64,000 nucleotides of DNA from Proales similis (GCA_019059635.1 JAGVRJ010000006.1:1674001-1738000); one strand, 5' to 3'; positions 42,201 through 53,145 are shown, numbered from the stretch's first letter. Notes: generated by a model from the sequence alone, not told the origin. Translations and numbers: made by a program.

Positions 42201-45200
42201 CCTCCGGGATATCGATATCTGTCGATTTGGGCGCTTGGATCTGTTCAGTCTCCAGAGTTTCTACGTTCACCTTTGTGGTAGTGTTTACGATAGTTGTCAC
42301 TTCTTCTGTTTCCTCCAACATTTGAAGCTTTTGAAGTCTCTCGCTCAATGCCAATGGATCGACGGCGGTCTCATGAACCCAACCATCTCCGTCTACAGGT
42401 GCGTCGAGTCTCACAGAGTTGTCCAAACCTGAAGCCTCGGGTTGGCGTTTATCACCAATTTGATTCTCCTTTATCGGTTGAGTCGGGGCCAAATCCTCTT
42501 TCTCTTCGCTCTCTTCTTTGACTTTCTTTGACCTGCAGGAAATGCACGATGTGAGCAAAGATCCTTGCTTCTTCTTTTTCGGCTTTTTCTTTTCATTCGA
42601 TGACGAAGAAGCTGCCTTCGACTCGGCCGGTTCGGTCTTCAACTCAACAATTTCTTCGGTCACGATTGGCTGAGCTTCGGCCTGAGCTTCTTCGGGCAGT
42701 TCTTCTCGTTCCGGAAGTTTGACTACATCAAGCCGAGGGACGAATGGCTCTTTTGAAAGTTCTTCAGCTTTTTCAATCAATTCTTCAGTCTCTGCCTTTG
42801 TTGTGACCTCTTCGACTGGTGCCTGAGCAACATCTTCCTTTTCGACCACGACAAACTCTTCTTCTATTTTAAGCTCTTCGGCCGTCTCTTTGATTGCTTC
42901 TGGCTCTTGAGGCTCTTCTGGCTTCTCTTCGACTGACTTTTCCGACTGTTGTTCAAGCTTGTACGGCTGGGACTCGCCCGGAATCGGTTTTTGTCCGACG
43001 GGAGCGTCGAGTCCTGAGCCGAGATCTACATGAACGCCCATCGGAATGTCAATCTCAGTGCTTATACTTTGAGCGATCTTCTCCGCGTCTGGTATCACTG
43101 CTTGCTTTATTGTGCTATCTTCAGCCGCGGGCACCTTGACCGATTTGCTTTTCTTTGACTTTTTAGCTCCTTTGGGAACCATGATGTCGATCAAGGGCAT
43201 ATCGATGATTGCAGTCTTTCTAATCTTGGCATCCTTGGCACGTGGGCTGATTATTTGATCGTTAGTTGTCACTTGGGCCCGAGTTTCCACTTCTTTCTCA
43301 GCCGAAACCTCTGGCTGAGTAAGCAGCACTTGGTCGAAGTCGATCTCTGGCAGGACGACTACATCCGAGTCGCGCACGACCTTTAGATCTTCCTCCTGAG
43401 GCTTATCCTCTATGCTCACTTGCGCTTGTGGAACTTGCACTTCAATCTTATTGTCGTCGATTTTGACAACCGCAGGTGCCAAATCAACAATAACGTCGGG
43501 CACAGATAGGTCGACCGGTGGCGCAACGATCGTCTCTGGAGCTCTCTCTTCGTTTTCTTGTTGCTCGGCCGGCTGTTCTGGCTCGGGAACAACTTGCTCT
43601 TGGACCGGATTCTGCTGCAGCTTTGAAGAAGCCAACGTTACTTTGTCTTGCTCAATTTCAGTAGTTGTGATTGTGATGGTGGTTCGTTGAACAAGTTCGC
43701 CGGCAACCTTCGACTCGAACTCATCGGATGACTTGGGACGCTCGCCGGGTGCAGCGTCAAGTGGAATGTCGTTAAGTGGAGTAATATGAGCCACTTGATC
43801 TACTGGCACACCGGTTTCAGCTGAGACTACAGGACTCTGTTCAGTCGCATGCTGGCTTTTGGCCGAATCTGCTTTGGGCTCTCGCTTCTGCTTATTCTTC
43901 TTTGACTCGTATGTTCGCAAGCAGGGAATCAGGGGAAGATCGAACACCGAGCTCTTTGGACGCTGCTTCTTGTCCGTGTTGACCTTTTCTGGCTTGGTCT
44001 CAACAAGCGAGCTCTCTTTGGCTTCAGTTTCGGCTGCATTCTCAATTATGTACGGATGCTCTGGTGCCACTATGGGCACAACTGCATGATCTGGCTCGTG
44101 GGGCAGCTTCACATAGGCTCCCGGTGAGCTGATGTCCATTTGGCGAACATCACCGCCAGCGGTTTGAGTCGAATCGTCCACTTGTGGCACCTCCTCGACT
44201 CCGACGGCTTCTTTGACCACTTCAGCAAAAGTCTTATGCTCATGCTCGGCTTCGGTGGGCACTTCATCCTGTGCAGCTGGCTCGGCCTCGGCTTGAGCCT
44301 CTGGCTCAGCCTGCTCTTGCTTAGCCTCGGCTGCTAATGGTACGACGTCAACAACGCATGGAATCTCGATCGCTTTAGTTTCGGGCTCTCTTCTGATTAC
44401 TTCCTGGCCTTCCTCGCGGTCCAGTCCAGTAGCCCATCCCTCAGCCGGAGCGACGACTTGGCTCTCAGCCTGAACTTCTGGAACATTTGCCGGCTCCACA
44501 GCGGCAGAGACAGTCTTTGGCACATCCTCTTTGGCCACCGGCTTCTTGCCTTTGGCAGGCGCTTTTTTGCTTCGTTTTGATCTTCGACAACTGAAACAGC
44601 CGGTCGGTTTTTCATCAGCAACAAGTTCGCCTTCGTCTGATTTGATCGCCTCAGCTTGATTAGCCTCTGGCTGAGCTTGTGCTACCACAGGCGTTGTCGC
44701 AAACTCCTCTGGGTCAGGAAGAATTACTATATCATCGGATGGCTTTGATTTGCTCAGCGGAATATCCTCGATATGCTTGGGAATATCGACTTCGGTAATA
44801 ACGACATAAGACTCGGCGATATCTTGACTATCTTGCGCATCCCTGAGGGCAGCGTCAGCTTTTTCTTCAACAGGCTCGTCCGACTCGGCTTTCTCGGCCT
44901 TTACTTGTGAATCTTCGGATTCAGGTTGCTGTTGGACTTGGTCTTGGTTTGCAGGTTCGACCTGAACGCTTGACAAGTCGAGTTGAACAGAGAATGGCGC
45001 GTCTACTTGGGTAGCCTCTATTTCTGGAGTTTTCTCCTCAAGCACATTTGTCTCTAACTTGTCGATTGAATTAGCAGCCACCAAGGAAGGGGAGAGGGCA
45101 TCCGGACTCAATTGCTGACTTTTTGAAATGCTTAAATCTTCGTCTTTCTTTTCTTCTTTGACATGAAGTCTCTCTGATCTTTGTAGATTGGAGGGGCCAT

Positions 45201-48200
45201 CCAACCCGGTGAATAGTGAAGTGTCGATTTCGATAACAGGCTGAACATCAACAAAGGCTTTTGTTTCTCCTTTAAGTGCCAAATCTTCAGAGGCTTTTGA
45301 TGGTTTTTCCGCAGGAGCTTTTCCTTTCTTCTTTTTTGCCTTCTTGGACTTGCAAGAGCAGCAAGCAAAGCTCGGCCGCACTTTGTCCTCCTCCTCGTCT
45401 TCGGCCTGTGCCTGAACTGGAGCAACGACCGTTTGGGTTGCAATCTGGGTGGCCAGGAGCGCTGCCTCGGCCGCAACCTCTTCGGGCTCGGGCAAGACCA
45501 CCCGGTCGATGCGCACCGGCTCGCCGCCTTCGCTCGACTTGATCGGCATCTCGGTGCCCACGTCGAGCTCTTGCGCGAGCGACCCGTCTCGGAACGCGCT
45601 GGTCTCCACCTTGTTGATGACGGTGCGCGACACCTCGAGCAGCTCGCTGTTCTCGCTCTGCTCGACCCGGTTGACGACCGTCTGCGTCTGATGAAGAACC
45701 TGCACTTGGCCGTCGCTCTTGAACTTCTCGACGGTCTCGGTGGTCTCCACAGTGCCGAGCGGCTGCTGCTCGCTGCCCTCGGAGTCGGGCTGCTGCTGGA
45801 TGGCGGGCTGTTCGGCAGGCGCTTCTGTCGAGGTTGCCTCTTGGACCGGCTCTTGTGCGGCAACTGGCTCGGCCTTGACTTCGGTCGGCTGCTCCTGAGC
45901 GGCACTGGACTCGGCAGCCGGCTCGACGGCGGCCTGCTCGGTCTGCTCGGCTTGCTCATCAGCTGCCTCTTCCTTCTCGTCGCTGTCCACACTGCCCTTG
46001 CGTTTTCCCTTTTTGTTTTTCTTCTTCTTCTTGTTCTTGCCGCCTTTTCCTTTGCTCTCTTGCAAATCCGGCGACAGAATAGGAGCTGATATCTCAACAG
46101 TAATATTCTCTCTTTTATCCAAGTCAGAATTGCTTTCAGTTTGTGCTTCTTCCTTGTTGGGCTGCTCTTCAACGTTTGCCGATTGGGATTGTTCTTCCTC
46201 TACAACGTGATTTGGTCCTTGCTCTTCAGATTGCTTAGACGCTTCTTCTTTTTGTTCTGCTTCAGTCTCTTGATTAGCCGGCTCAGTTGGAACAACTTGT
46301 TCATTTTCATTCTGGCCATCAGCTTGAGCCTCGGAACTTTCAGCTTCTATCACTTTACTCAAATCTTGTTTCAACGGGCTTGTGCCAGGCGGTGAATCAA
46401 GATTGGCAAACAGCGACGTGTCAACTTCTATCGGTTCCTGGCTTTTTACCAGTTCACTGACCACAACAGTCTCTGTGTGATCTGTAACGGCAGCCTTTTT
46501 GATCTCATTTGGTCGACTTGTTGGCTCTTTGCTCAAGTCCAGATCCGATTTTCTGGCTGAGGTGCACGAGCAGCAGGCCGCCAGCTTCGACTTTTTCTTT
46601 TTCTTTTTGGGCTGATCGCTTTTTTGCACGGCCTTGGGCTCTTGCGCTACTTGGACACTGGTCTGGATCTGAGCGATTTCAATCTCAGGCACAAACTCCT
46701 GATTATCGCTAGGAAAAGTGATCGGAGGCTCTTTTTGAGTGTTAAGAACAATTCGTGCCTCTTGTTCAATAGTCGCAGTCTGAGCTTGCTCTTTCTCTTC
46801 TTTTTCGAACAGATCGTGCACTTTGGCAGCCAGTTCTTCGCCAATGTTGCTCGATGGACTCTTTTGTGTCTCTCCGTCTTCCTTGGCTTCTTTTTCCTCG
46901 AGCGGTGTCGACGGCGGAGTGTTGACGGCCTCTTCTTTGTTTGCATCCGCATCATCGCCGACTAAATTCTGCTCATCGTCGGCCGGCTGTTTGCTCTGAA
47001 TTTCGCGATGCGTCAATTTCAACTCAGGCACTTGCATGGTGCTCGTCGGCCTGATCGGCTCCTCTGTGAGAAAGCGAATAATTTCTTCGTAGGGTCTTGC
47101 CTCCTTAGGGTCGTAGTTCAGCTTGGTAAGGATTCTCTCTTCAAGCAGAGCTTGCTTAAGCAATCGGTCGAACACCAAGTCGCAGTCTTCTTCGGTGAAA
47201 ATGCTCGAGTAGCCGTTCTGCTTGATCTGATACTCTTGCTTCAGCTGGCTGGATAATTTCGTCAGATTCTCGACTCGGTCGTGATAGAGCAGACTCATCG
47301 ATCGATAGAGCATCGCAGTGATGAGCTGAATGGTGCTGACATCCTCATAAAGAGTTTTAATTCGCTCGCTCGCTTGTGCATCGCTCGAGTGCTGAAAATG
47401 GTTCATCAACAGCTGCGCGCACTCTGGCTTCATGTACAATATGCGGTCTTTCTGCTCCGAGTCGAGAAGCACATACTTTTCATGTTGAGGCAAAGTTCGC
47501 TCTTGAATCACGTCCTCTATTCTAATTTGCTTTGTCGGCGGCTCGCTCGACTCTTGCTGCTGAGAGGCGGCCGCAGTCGGGGCTGGCGGCGCACTCTTTT
47601 CCGTCGATTTCTTCGATTTATTGCGACCGAAAATGGAAATTATATTTCTCAAGCTCTTTCTCTCTGGCTTGGCAGCCTCTCTGGAGAAGTTGCTCTCTTT
47701 CTTCTGCTCATCGACACGATCGGTGGTGTCTTCAAGCGCTTGGCCTGTCTTGGCATCGAGTGTCTGGCGAGGCGATGCGACCGGATGATTAGAGTAGCTG
47801 CTCAATATTTCCTCCGAGTCGAGCACCGTCGCATTCGGATCATCCACTTGGGACTGTTGGTTGTTCACTTCGCTTGCTTCTTGCTTGTCGTTCGGCTCGA
47901 AAATGTACTCTTCAGTTGCTCGATTTATGTCGACTTTCATTTCCGAGTTCTCCTCTTTGCTCTCTGACTGCTCAGTTAGACAGCGCGAGCTCTGCTGCTG
48001 CTGCTGTTGTTGCTCGTTCGACTCGGGCTCGTCCTCCAGCTCGCCTGGTATCTCGAGTTTAGCCGTCATTAAGCGCTCCGTAGTCGTTTGAGTCTTCGTT
48101 TCGCAGTTCTTTCTCTTCTTGCTGTTCTTGGTATGCTGGACGGCCGTAGTCACTCTGGTTGTTTTTACGATCGTTATGTAGTCTCGATTGGGATCGTTAA

Positions 48201-48615
48201 GATCCATTTTCTTGTTAATGTTCGCCTCGTCGATTTGATAGCTCTGCTCGTTTGAGAGCATGTCGTGCGGCTGATAGATATTAATGTCTTCTTCAAGCGA
48301 CTTGAGTTTGCCTTTGGTGTGGCATCTCGTTTTCATCTCAATGTCGGTCTTTTCTCTGGCAGAGTCGCTCACGCTGAATGTGTGCTCGGTTTTGGTGATC
48401 GACTGCTTGTGCGATAATGACGAGTTGGAGCTCTCAATGACAGAGTCAATGCCACTATCTCTAGTCACATTCGATTTAAGCGTGTCTCTCGTCTGAGCGA
48501 TCTCTGGATTTGTCGAGCTGTTTGTGAACTGCTCTGACTGAGTTGTTGCGTTCGGCGCGCCGTCATTGAAGTCGGGCGACGAGAACGAGCTGGGCATTTT
48601 ATTCTGGGCGGACAT
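39217..48615 (-). CDS. Giant intronless charged repeat protein with Cys/polybasic patches (3,132 aa)
   Basis: One open frame of 3,132 codons; no assignment to a known family. The N-terminus is low complexity. A helical, non-repetitive domain spans ~381-518 (HEKYVLLDSEQKDRILYMKP onward). The bulk is Glu/Gln/Pro/Val-rich and built of diverged repeats: Cys-plus-basic patches (CCSCTSARKS ~680, ACCSCKSKKAKKKK ~1087, CFSCRRSKRSKK ~1342, SCISCRSKKVKEE ~2025, ACCSCKSKKAKSKK ~2422), IDTSLFxGLD-like motifs, DMPLxDxxxPK motifs and LPEPEE motifs. Two 711-base segments (codons ~856-1093 and ~2191-2428) are nearly identical. A compact C-terminal domain lies at ~2990-3110 (RILFYKGRVPSIHY, GLYWDGESISLLGK). 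No signal peptide. The Cys/Lys patches resemble palmitoylated membrane-targeting sites, so a cortical or cytoskeletal scaffold is inferred. A single exon this long among small-intron genes is itself odd. Confidence 0.85.
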   Translation of the reverse strand: MSAQNKMPSSFSSPDFNDGAPNATTQSEQFTNSSTNPEIAQTRDTLKSNVTRDSGIDSVIESSNSSLSHKQSITKTEHTFSVSDSAREKTDIEMKTRCHTKGKLKSLEEDINIYQPHDMLSNEQSYQIDEANINKKMDLNDPNRDYITIVKTTRVTTAVQHTKNSKKRKNCETKTQTTTERLMTAKLEIPGELEDEPESNEQQQQQQQSSRCLTEQSESKEENSEMKVDINRATEEYIFEPNDKQEASEVNNQQSQVDDPNATVLDSEEILSSYSNHPVASPRQTLDAKTGQALEDTTDRVDEQKKESNFSREAAKPERKSLRNIISIFGRNKSKKSTEKSAPPAPTAAASQQQESSEPPTKQIRIEDVIQERTLPQHEKYVLLDSEQKDRILYMKPECAQLLMNHFQHSSDAQASERIKTLYEDVSTIQLITAMLYRSMSLLYHDRVENLTKLSSQLKQEYQIKQNGYSSIFTEEDCDLVFDRLLKQALLEERILTKLNYDPKEARPYEEIIRFLTEEPIRPTSTMQVPELKLTHREIQSKQPADDEQNLVGDDADANKEEAVNTPPSTPLEEKEAKEDGETQKSPSSNIGEELAAKVHDLFEKEEKEQAQTATIEQEARIVLNTQKEPPITFPSDNQEFVPEIEIAQIQTSVQVAQEPKAVQKSDQPKKKKKKSKLAACCSCTSARKSDLDLSKEPTSRPNEIKKAAVTDHTETVVVSELVKSQEPIEVDTSLFANLDSPPGTSPLKQDLSKVIEAESSEAQADGQNENEQVVPTEPANQETEAEQKEEASKQSEEQGPNHVVEEEQSQSANVEEQPNKEEAQTESNSDLDKRENITVEISAPILSPDLQESKGKGGKNKKKKKNKKGKRKGSVDSDEKEEAADEQAEQTEQAAVEPAAESSAAQEQPTEVKAEPVAAQEPVQEATSTEAPAEQPAIQQQPDSEGSEQQPLGTVETTETVEKFKSDGQVQVLHQTQTVVNRVEQSENSELLEVSRTVINKVETSAFRDGSLAQELDVGTEMPIKSSEGGEPVRIDRVVLPEPEEVAAEAALLATQIATQTVVAPVQAQAEDEEEDKVRPSFACCSCKSKKAKKKKGKAPAEKPSKASEDLALKGETKAFVDVQPVIEIDTSLFTGLDGPSNLQRSERLHVKEEKKDEDLSISKSQQLSPDALSPSLVAANSIDKLETNVLEEKTPEIEATQVDAPFSVQLDLSSVQVEPANQDQVQQQPESEDSQVKAEKAESDEPVEEKADAALRDAQDSQDIAESYVVITEVDIPKHIEDIPLSKSKPSDDIVILPDPEEFATTPVVAQAQPEANQAEAIKSDEGELVADEKPTGCFSCRRSKRSKKAPAKGKKPVAKEDVPKTVSAAVEPANVPEVQAESQVVAPAEGWATGLDREEGQEVIRREPETKAIEIPCVVDVVPLAAEAKQEQAEPEAQAEAEPAAQDEVPTEAEHEHKTFAEVVKEAVGVEEVPQVDDSTQTAGGDVRQMDISSPGAYVKLPHEPDHAVVPIVAPEHPYIIENAAETEAKESSLVETKPEKVNTDKKQRPKSSVFDLPLIPCLRTYESKKNKQKREPKADSAKSQHATEQSPVVSAETGVPVDQVAHITPLNDIPLDAAPGERPKSSDEFESKVAGELVQRTTITITTTEIEQDKVTLASSKLQQNPVQEQVVPEPEQPAEQQENEERAPETIVAPPVDLSVPDVIVDLAPAVVKIDDNKIEVQVPQAQVSIEDKPQEEDLKVVRDSDVVVLPEIDFDQVLLTQPEVSAEKEVETRAQVTTNDQIISPRAKDAKIRKTAIIDMPLIDIMVPKGAKKSKKSKSVKVPAAEDSTIKQAVIPDAEKIAQSISTEIDIPMGVHVDLGSGLDAPVGQKPIPGESQPYKLEQQSEKSVEEKPEEPQEPEAIKETAEELKIEEEFVVVEKEDVAQAPVEEVTTKAETEELIEKAEELSKEPFVPRLDVVKLPEREELPEEAQAEAQPIVTEEIVELKTEPAESKAASSSSNEKKKPKKKKQGSLLTSCISCRSKKVKEESEEKEDLAPTQPIKENQIGDKRQPEASGLDNSVRLDAPVDGDGWVHETAVDPLALSERLQKLQMLEETEEVTTIVNTTTKVNVETLETEQIQAPKSTDIDIPEAVHADLNAAQEQTQPEPEAVEVSEEKAQVEEQPSNESAEKVEEETQVSQSAAPKGGKNKKKKKNKKGKRKGSVDSDEKEEAADEQAEQAEQAAVEPAAESSAAQEQPTEVKAEPVAAQEPVQEATSTEAPAEQPAIQQQPDSEGSEQQPLGTVETTETVEKFKSDGQVQVLHQTQTVVNRVEQSENSELLEVSRTVINKVETSAFRDGSLAQELDVGTEMPIKPSEGGEPVRIDRVVLPEPEEVAAEAALLATQIATQTVVAPVQAQAEDEEEDKVRPSFACCSCKSKKAKSKKDKSKQPEVKPPVSETKQVVNEIASPSSDKPVRVQTEIDVPSYMNFELFHGLDKPSTGSDSEHFVNNQEFIKPSVQPQESVIVESVELVESKDQASSVEPQVEQPEHTVPPLPTETAVEDHSEQEHLETVVPPKKPPRGLIDTSVSNQEELNVSIPVEDGAVAEIVTLPVLNPIVNEPTVSTEVKAAPSKQSKAKTTRRSRPATMIDMPLLDLFRPKKRREPEPEIRPETALTSANNNATTVGVTSTPQEQIVPAAVEIDSSLFVGLDPVSINYDYKIPEEYLQQQAKKNKTEQVEESTPVVEAKADEQVVPVESIQEPQLEEKQLEKKDSTRQTTIDIPCVIDVKPQYEAPKSPRDWKTDPLPHVQIGLHRVGEQGAAATLQEEEIVSEQRVENVAVTSAAANNTDVLKQNIRVLDDDERKLLKTRRKEAMAYLKPKVISSAQTRENRDKEKQFNKLIKQSVDLLVERKRKVTTYRQLSDELKCKDQEFKQSTIDSLRNELESGNLLRFLKTGRAQAEEKEEVVKNAGEENEQGTRLEIVDARHESAESAPAEVKLRSFPSLSWREANERARILFYKGRVPSIHYNEKQHSFRLSMITQVNTEDGREKTTELPVFDEDVRRLLNSYGLYWDGESISLLGKSDEIFTDVQKEAFEFIKFISDSNTVVSNRTTTTTTTSENTSTTHTEKVEVTEKSQLKYVA
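41332..42042 (-). repeat. Near-identical internal repeat, copy B of giant gene
   Basis: Copy B of a 711-base segment, offset exactly 4005 bases (1,335 codons) from copy A at 45337-46047. By eye I count about seven to ten differences, so near 99 % identity. It encodes the NKKKKKNKKGKRKGSVDSDE start, a Gln/Glu/Ala-rich stretch, a QVQVLHQTQTVVNRVEQSE helix and the CCSCKSKKAK patch. Confidence 0.9.
45337..46047 (-). repeat. Near-identical internal repeat, copy A of giant gene
   Basis: Partner of the segment at 41332-42042. Sequence on both sides is unrelated between copies, so the borders are sharp. Both copies are in the same frame, as needed to keep the gene open. Confidence 0.9.
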
Positions 48616-49321
48616 CGCTTCTGCTCTAGTTATTGTTTTGCTTCTAGTCTTTAAAATTGTTGCTTGCGCTTGGCCACTGCTTTTCTAAACCTCACTAGCT
48701 GACTTTGCCTGATACTCAGGTCTCATCTAGTTCATTCTACCCAATGCCGTCTAAAAGCAACCGAAAGAAAAGATTAACACAACTGGTCAGAGTGAGCGAA
48801 TTTTGAAATGATTTTGAACGATCGCTCGGCAATTTTAAAAATAGCTAATAGGCGGATATCAGTTGTTTAAAGTCGACAAAAGCTATCCGTTCGAAATGAT
48901 GCACAGCGTAGAAATGAAAATCGGAGAGCGGTCACGCACATTCAAGCACTGACCGATATTATTGATTCTTGCCTCCTAGTGGCAGCATTTCGTATTAATT
49001 AAGCTAAAAAGCGAGACACACAGACACACAGGCATTGAATGAGCCCATTTCCAACACACATTGAAATGATTAGTTTTGGCGCATCTCGTGAGCGAAACGA
49101 GTTTGACTTATTGATTTTTAATGCTGAGCCGACAGTTGGCCGACTGTTCTAACGTGCTATCAATCAATAGTAACAAGCTTGGCTTGCATTCGAATGTCTG
49201 ATGTTTACGCCTGTCTTCTAAATAGCATTCTAGGTCTATCAATCAAGTGCCTTGCACTTAGAATATAAAAAATATATAAATAAAAGGTTGGTTCGATTGG
49301 GAGTTCATGCTGACACATGCA

Positions 49322-49371
<50 letters not shown>
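49322..49371. repeat. (CA)n microsatellite
   Basis: About 50 bases of uninterrupted CA repeat, the longest simple repeat in the window. Confidence 0.95.
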
Positions 49372-49372
<1 letters not shown>

Positions 49373-52300
49373 TCAACCCGTAGAGCGAGAGCTGCAGAGC
49401 AACAACACACAGATGCGCGCAGGTTTTAGAAAGAGAGCAAAAATAAAACTCGTGGAGCGGCTGCACTGAGTTTTAGGACTCTCCAGGGCGCCAGTGTCCG
49501 GTCGAGCGAGCGGTCGGCGTTTGGTTTAGTCTACAAATTTTGAGTATAATTGCTCGTGGCTCGCTGCCGCAACTTCCACTTTCAATTAGTTTAATTAGGC
49601 ATTTATGATCGCATTTTATCATTTGTTTATCTGGAGGCCCTTCCTGCCTGACGGCTTCTATGGCTGGCTGGCTGGCTTCATTTGCACTGCACTGAACTGT
49701 CGATGGTATTTGCAGGGATTTAAAACATGCGATGTACATTAAGGAAAGAGAAGCAGCGCTGCGATAAGCAAGCAAGGCTGGGCTCTACGGCCAATTTCTT
49801 TTAGAAAGATAGATAAGCGCGCGCGAAATGGATTGAAAATGAATGATAAATAAGCGCCTGGTCAAATGCATAAATATTGATTGCTGAAAGAGATGATGGC
49901 TTATCTCGATTTGCTCTGCCGGTCTGACCGTCTAGCAGCGGCATAGGAGCCGGCTTAGAGCTAAATTGACTCGACCGCCGACGAGCAGCCTCATCGCCAT
50001 TAAATTTAATTTCGTGCCGCTCGGCGAATAATAACGCGCTCGCATTGCCTGCCGCTATCATCCACATGTTGTGGCAGCGGCGCTGCAACAACCTCCAGAG
50101 ATAGAAAGCCAATCTCTTCGCTCTAGCACGCGAATGCTATTTATTTTTGTCGGCGACGACGACGGTGCTGGCCACGATGGAGGCAATCCGGCGTCCATTT
50201 TGCTATATCAGTCGAATATTATTATTTATTTATAGAACGATTCGCTCAGTCATACTCTGCTCTAAAAAAAAAAAGAAGAAGATTCGCCAGCCTACGTTGG
50301 ACGCGGTGCGCGTCAGGCAGAGTTCACGCCCGACGAGGTGGGAGACGGCAGCGAACAATACCTCATAGAACTAGAAATATGGGATTGAGTTGCGTGCGCA
50401 CGCGCGTTTTGTGCTCACACTCTTGGTTGCCGAGCTCTATATTAAGCGCGGACTTGTGTGGCCAACATGGCGTCAGCTTTTGTGCTAACGTTCTAACGTA
50501 GAGGCATAGCAGTGGTAATCTAGTTGAATGGCGTATACCAGATGGACTGCAATGACGCGCAAGCGCATGAGGTGAAATAGACAGCAGCTGCGTTGAACGA
50601 TATTGGCAGCTGAGAAATCCAACACAAATTCAACTCAATTGACTCGGGCAGCGAAGCCACACTCGAGTTGCGTAATCTCTCAATCGCGTTGCAAAAAAAA
50701 ATGATGGTGATGAAGATGATTATAATTCTTGAGCGAAATAGTAAATAATGCATAAGATCTAATGATCGAACGGAAAGATTGCTGCATACCAGTCGTAAGT
50801 GTCAAATAGGATCGATCGAGATTTATCTATCTTATGCACGAGTGAGCGTTGATGCGCTCTATTGCACGTCTTGAAATCAGCAAACAACATTTGTTGCGGA
50901 AAGCAGGCGGCTGAGAGGCCAAGTAAATAAGAGAAAGAAATAGAGAAGAGTGGGAGGGGGTCGAGGCAAACGTTTCAATGTAATTAGGCTATTGACGACA
51001 GACACAAGCGTTTGTATATACCTCTCGTACTCGCGCGCCGGTTCGCTTGATTGATTGAAGTCGAATAGTTTCTCTTCGAAATACAGACAGGCCAAGTAGA
51101 AAGAAAGCTTATTGAAGATAAGCGCTTGAATAGAAACAGGCCCTCCCTTGACCCGTATTGCTAATGCTGCTGCTGCTGTTGAATGCGTGGTCTAGCCCTA
51201 CTCCGATCACAATCTGCGTGGTCAGCGTCACGATAAAATTACCAATTTTCGCCCGAGCACTCGCCAACTCACTCAGCTCTCTTGACCGATAAGCATAAAT
51301 GGAGTCAGGATCGCGATCAGGAGCCGTTTGTAGCAAAACTTAAATCAACATGGTCTAACTGCAGTTGATAGAGCACAAGTCGATCAGACCATCGAGCAGT
51401 ATACACAAATTAAATAGAATAAATCGGTAAATAAACCAGGCGTCTATCTAAACGAGAGCAAAAGGCGCTTATCACAGACCAGCAGCACCGCCGCAGACAG
51501 AGAAGAGAATTCGTTACGATGCGCAGGGTTTAGGAGAAAGAGAGAGAGACAGAGAGGGGGAGAGAGAGAGAAAGAGAGAGAGGGAGAGATGCTTAGAGAG
51601 AAGGAGTGTCAGAATTAGATGAATTGACCAGCTTTTAATTCAAGCGAGCAGATTCGCCCAGTCTATATATAATGGTCACTACTGAATTGCCGCCGACCGA
51701 TTGCTCGGCTGGCTTGTAGACTCTAATCCTACGGCGAGTGAGAACAGGTGTGCAGCCAGGCCGATTTAATTGAATAGAGTAGAGTCCAACCGATGATCTT
51801 TGGCTCTCCTTCTTCTCTCTGTGTCTCTCTCCATACACTCGCTTATTCTATTTCTCCCACCTTTCATTCAAATCATGTTTTTGTCGCTGAATTTTGAATG
51901 AAGAACGCTAAAACACACACAGACACACACAAACATCGAAAACCATACAGAGAGAGAGAGAGAGAGAATACATGATGGAGAAAAGGAGCGAGAAAAAAGA
52001 AATTGAATTAGGTGCGAATAATGAGAACAAGTTTGACACGATATGAAATATTTGCGCTTGAAAATGTGTGTCGCTGTTGAACAGAAACCTAATTTCAAAC
52101 GCTCTGAGTTGAGAAAAAGGAGCGGAGCACGTCGGCGCTTTATAGTTTAAAATAGTTTTACCAGAAGAGAAAGAGAAAATGCTTTTAATCAAGGGCTAGA
52201 GAGGCAACAATGACGACGCGAGAGGATCGGAATTATTTTAAATAGTCTGTGGCGTATACAAAGCGTCGTCGTTTTAGTCATGTGGGTAAAAAGGCGCTCT

Positions 52301-53106
52301 CTGCTCTGCGAGCGTAGAGGTCACACGTCCCTTGACTCCTATTTCTCCTCTTTCAGTAATTTGGCTCAAACACTAGCCGCTATTTACCTCTTGTTGTATA
52401 CGATGAATATCGATCGATATTTGTTGGCAACTTATAAAACAGAGGCGGAATAGAAAAATTCGACAGTTTCCTTAATTCGGACCTAGCAGACGGACCATAA
52501 TTCGCGTTCATAATTTGCTCTTTATGAAGCGGGCTTGTTTCCACGAGTCATAAATAGTAATCTTGGGCATGCGGACTTAATTATTTAGATTTAATTCCAA
52601 TAACCTTATTGATTTTGAGGCAGAGAACGGTGACAAGGAGTGTGCGTTGAGGCGCGCGTGTGTTGACGTAGAGGAAACGGTGAAGAGCATCGCATGAATG
52701 AGCAGCCGTATTGGCCGTAGTCGCAGTCTGAACCAACGCTAGCGAGTCGAGCCGAAAATAATTGCTGGCGAATTTTTTTTTTTTGGGTTGCGAAAATCAG
52801 CCCAGTTCCGAATTCATTTCCGAGAAAAACAAAATTTCAATATGGACGAAAATAAAGGAGCCGGGTAAATTCGGCCAGCAACAAGCGTCAGAGAATAAGA
52901 AACTCAAGAGAGAGAGAGAGAGGGAGATGTGTAAAAAAATCAATGAGCGTGATTGAAATGGTATCAGGGCTGATAGAACAGGCGCTGAACACAAGCGCCT
53001 TTGGCTGTGTCTGAAGCCGATTGCCGACCCATGCCTTTAAGCGAAAACAAATGCTGTGAAGCCCGAGCGAACTACAAAACAAGAACCATTTTTGGTACAA
53101 ACCCTA

Positions 53107-53112
<6 letters not shown>

Positions 53113-53141
<29 letters not shown>
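53113..53141. repeat. (CT)n microsatellite
   Basis: About 29 bases of uninterrupted CT, in the gene-poor region. Confidence 0.9.

Positions 53142-53145
<4 letters not shown>

Noticed and set aside
45132-46172. 346-codon Arg/Ser/Pro-rich frame on minus
   Set aside because: It is an alternative frame of the giant gene created by Glu/Ala/Gln-rich codons and has no independent support; the same shadow appears at 41262-42182.
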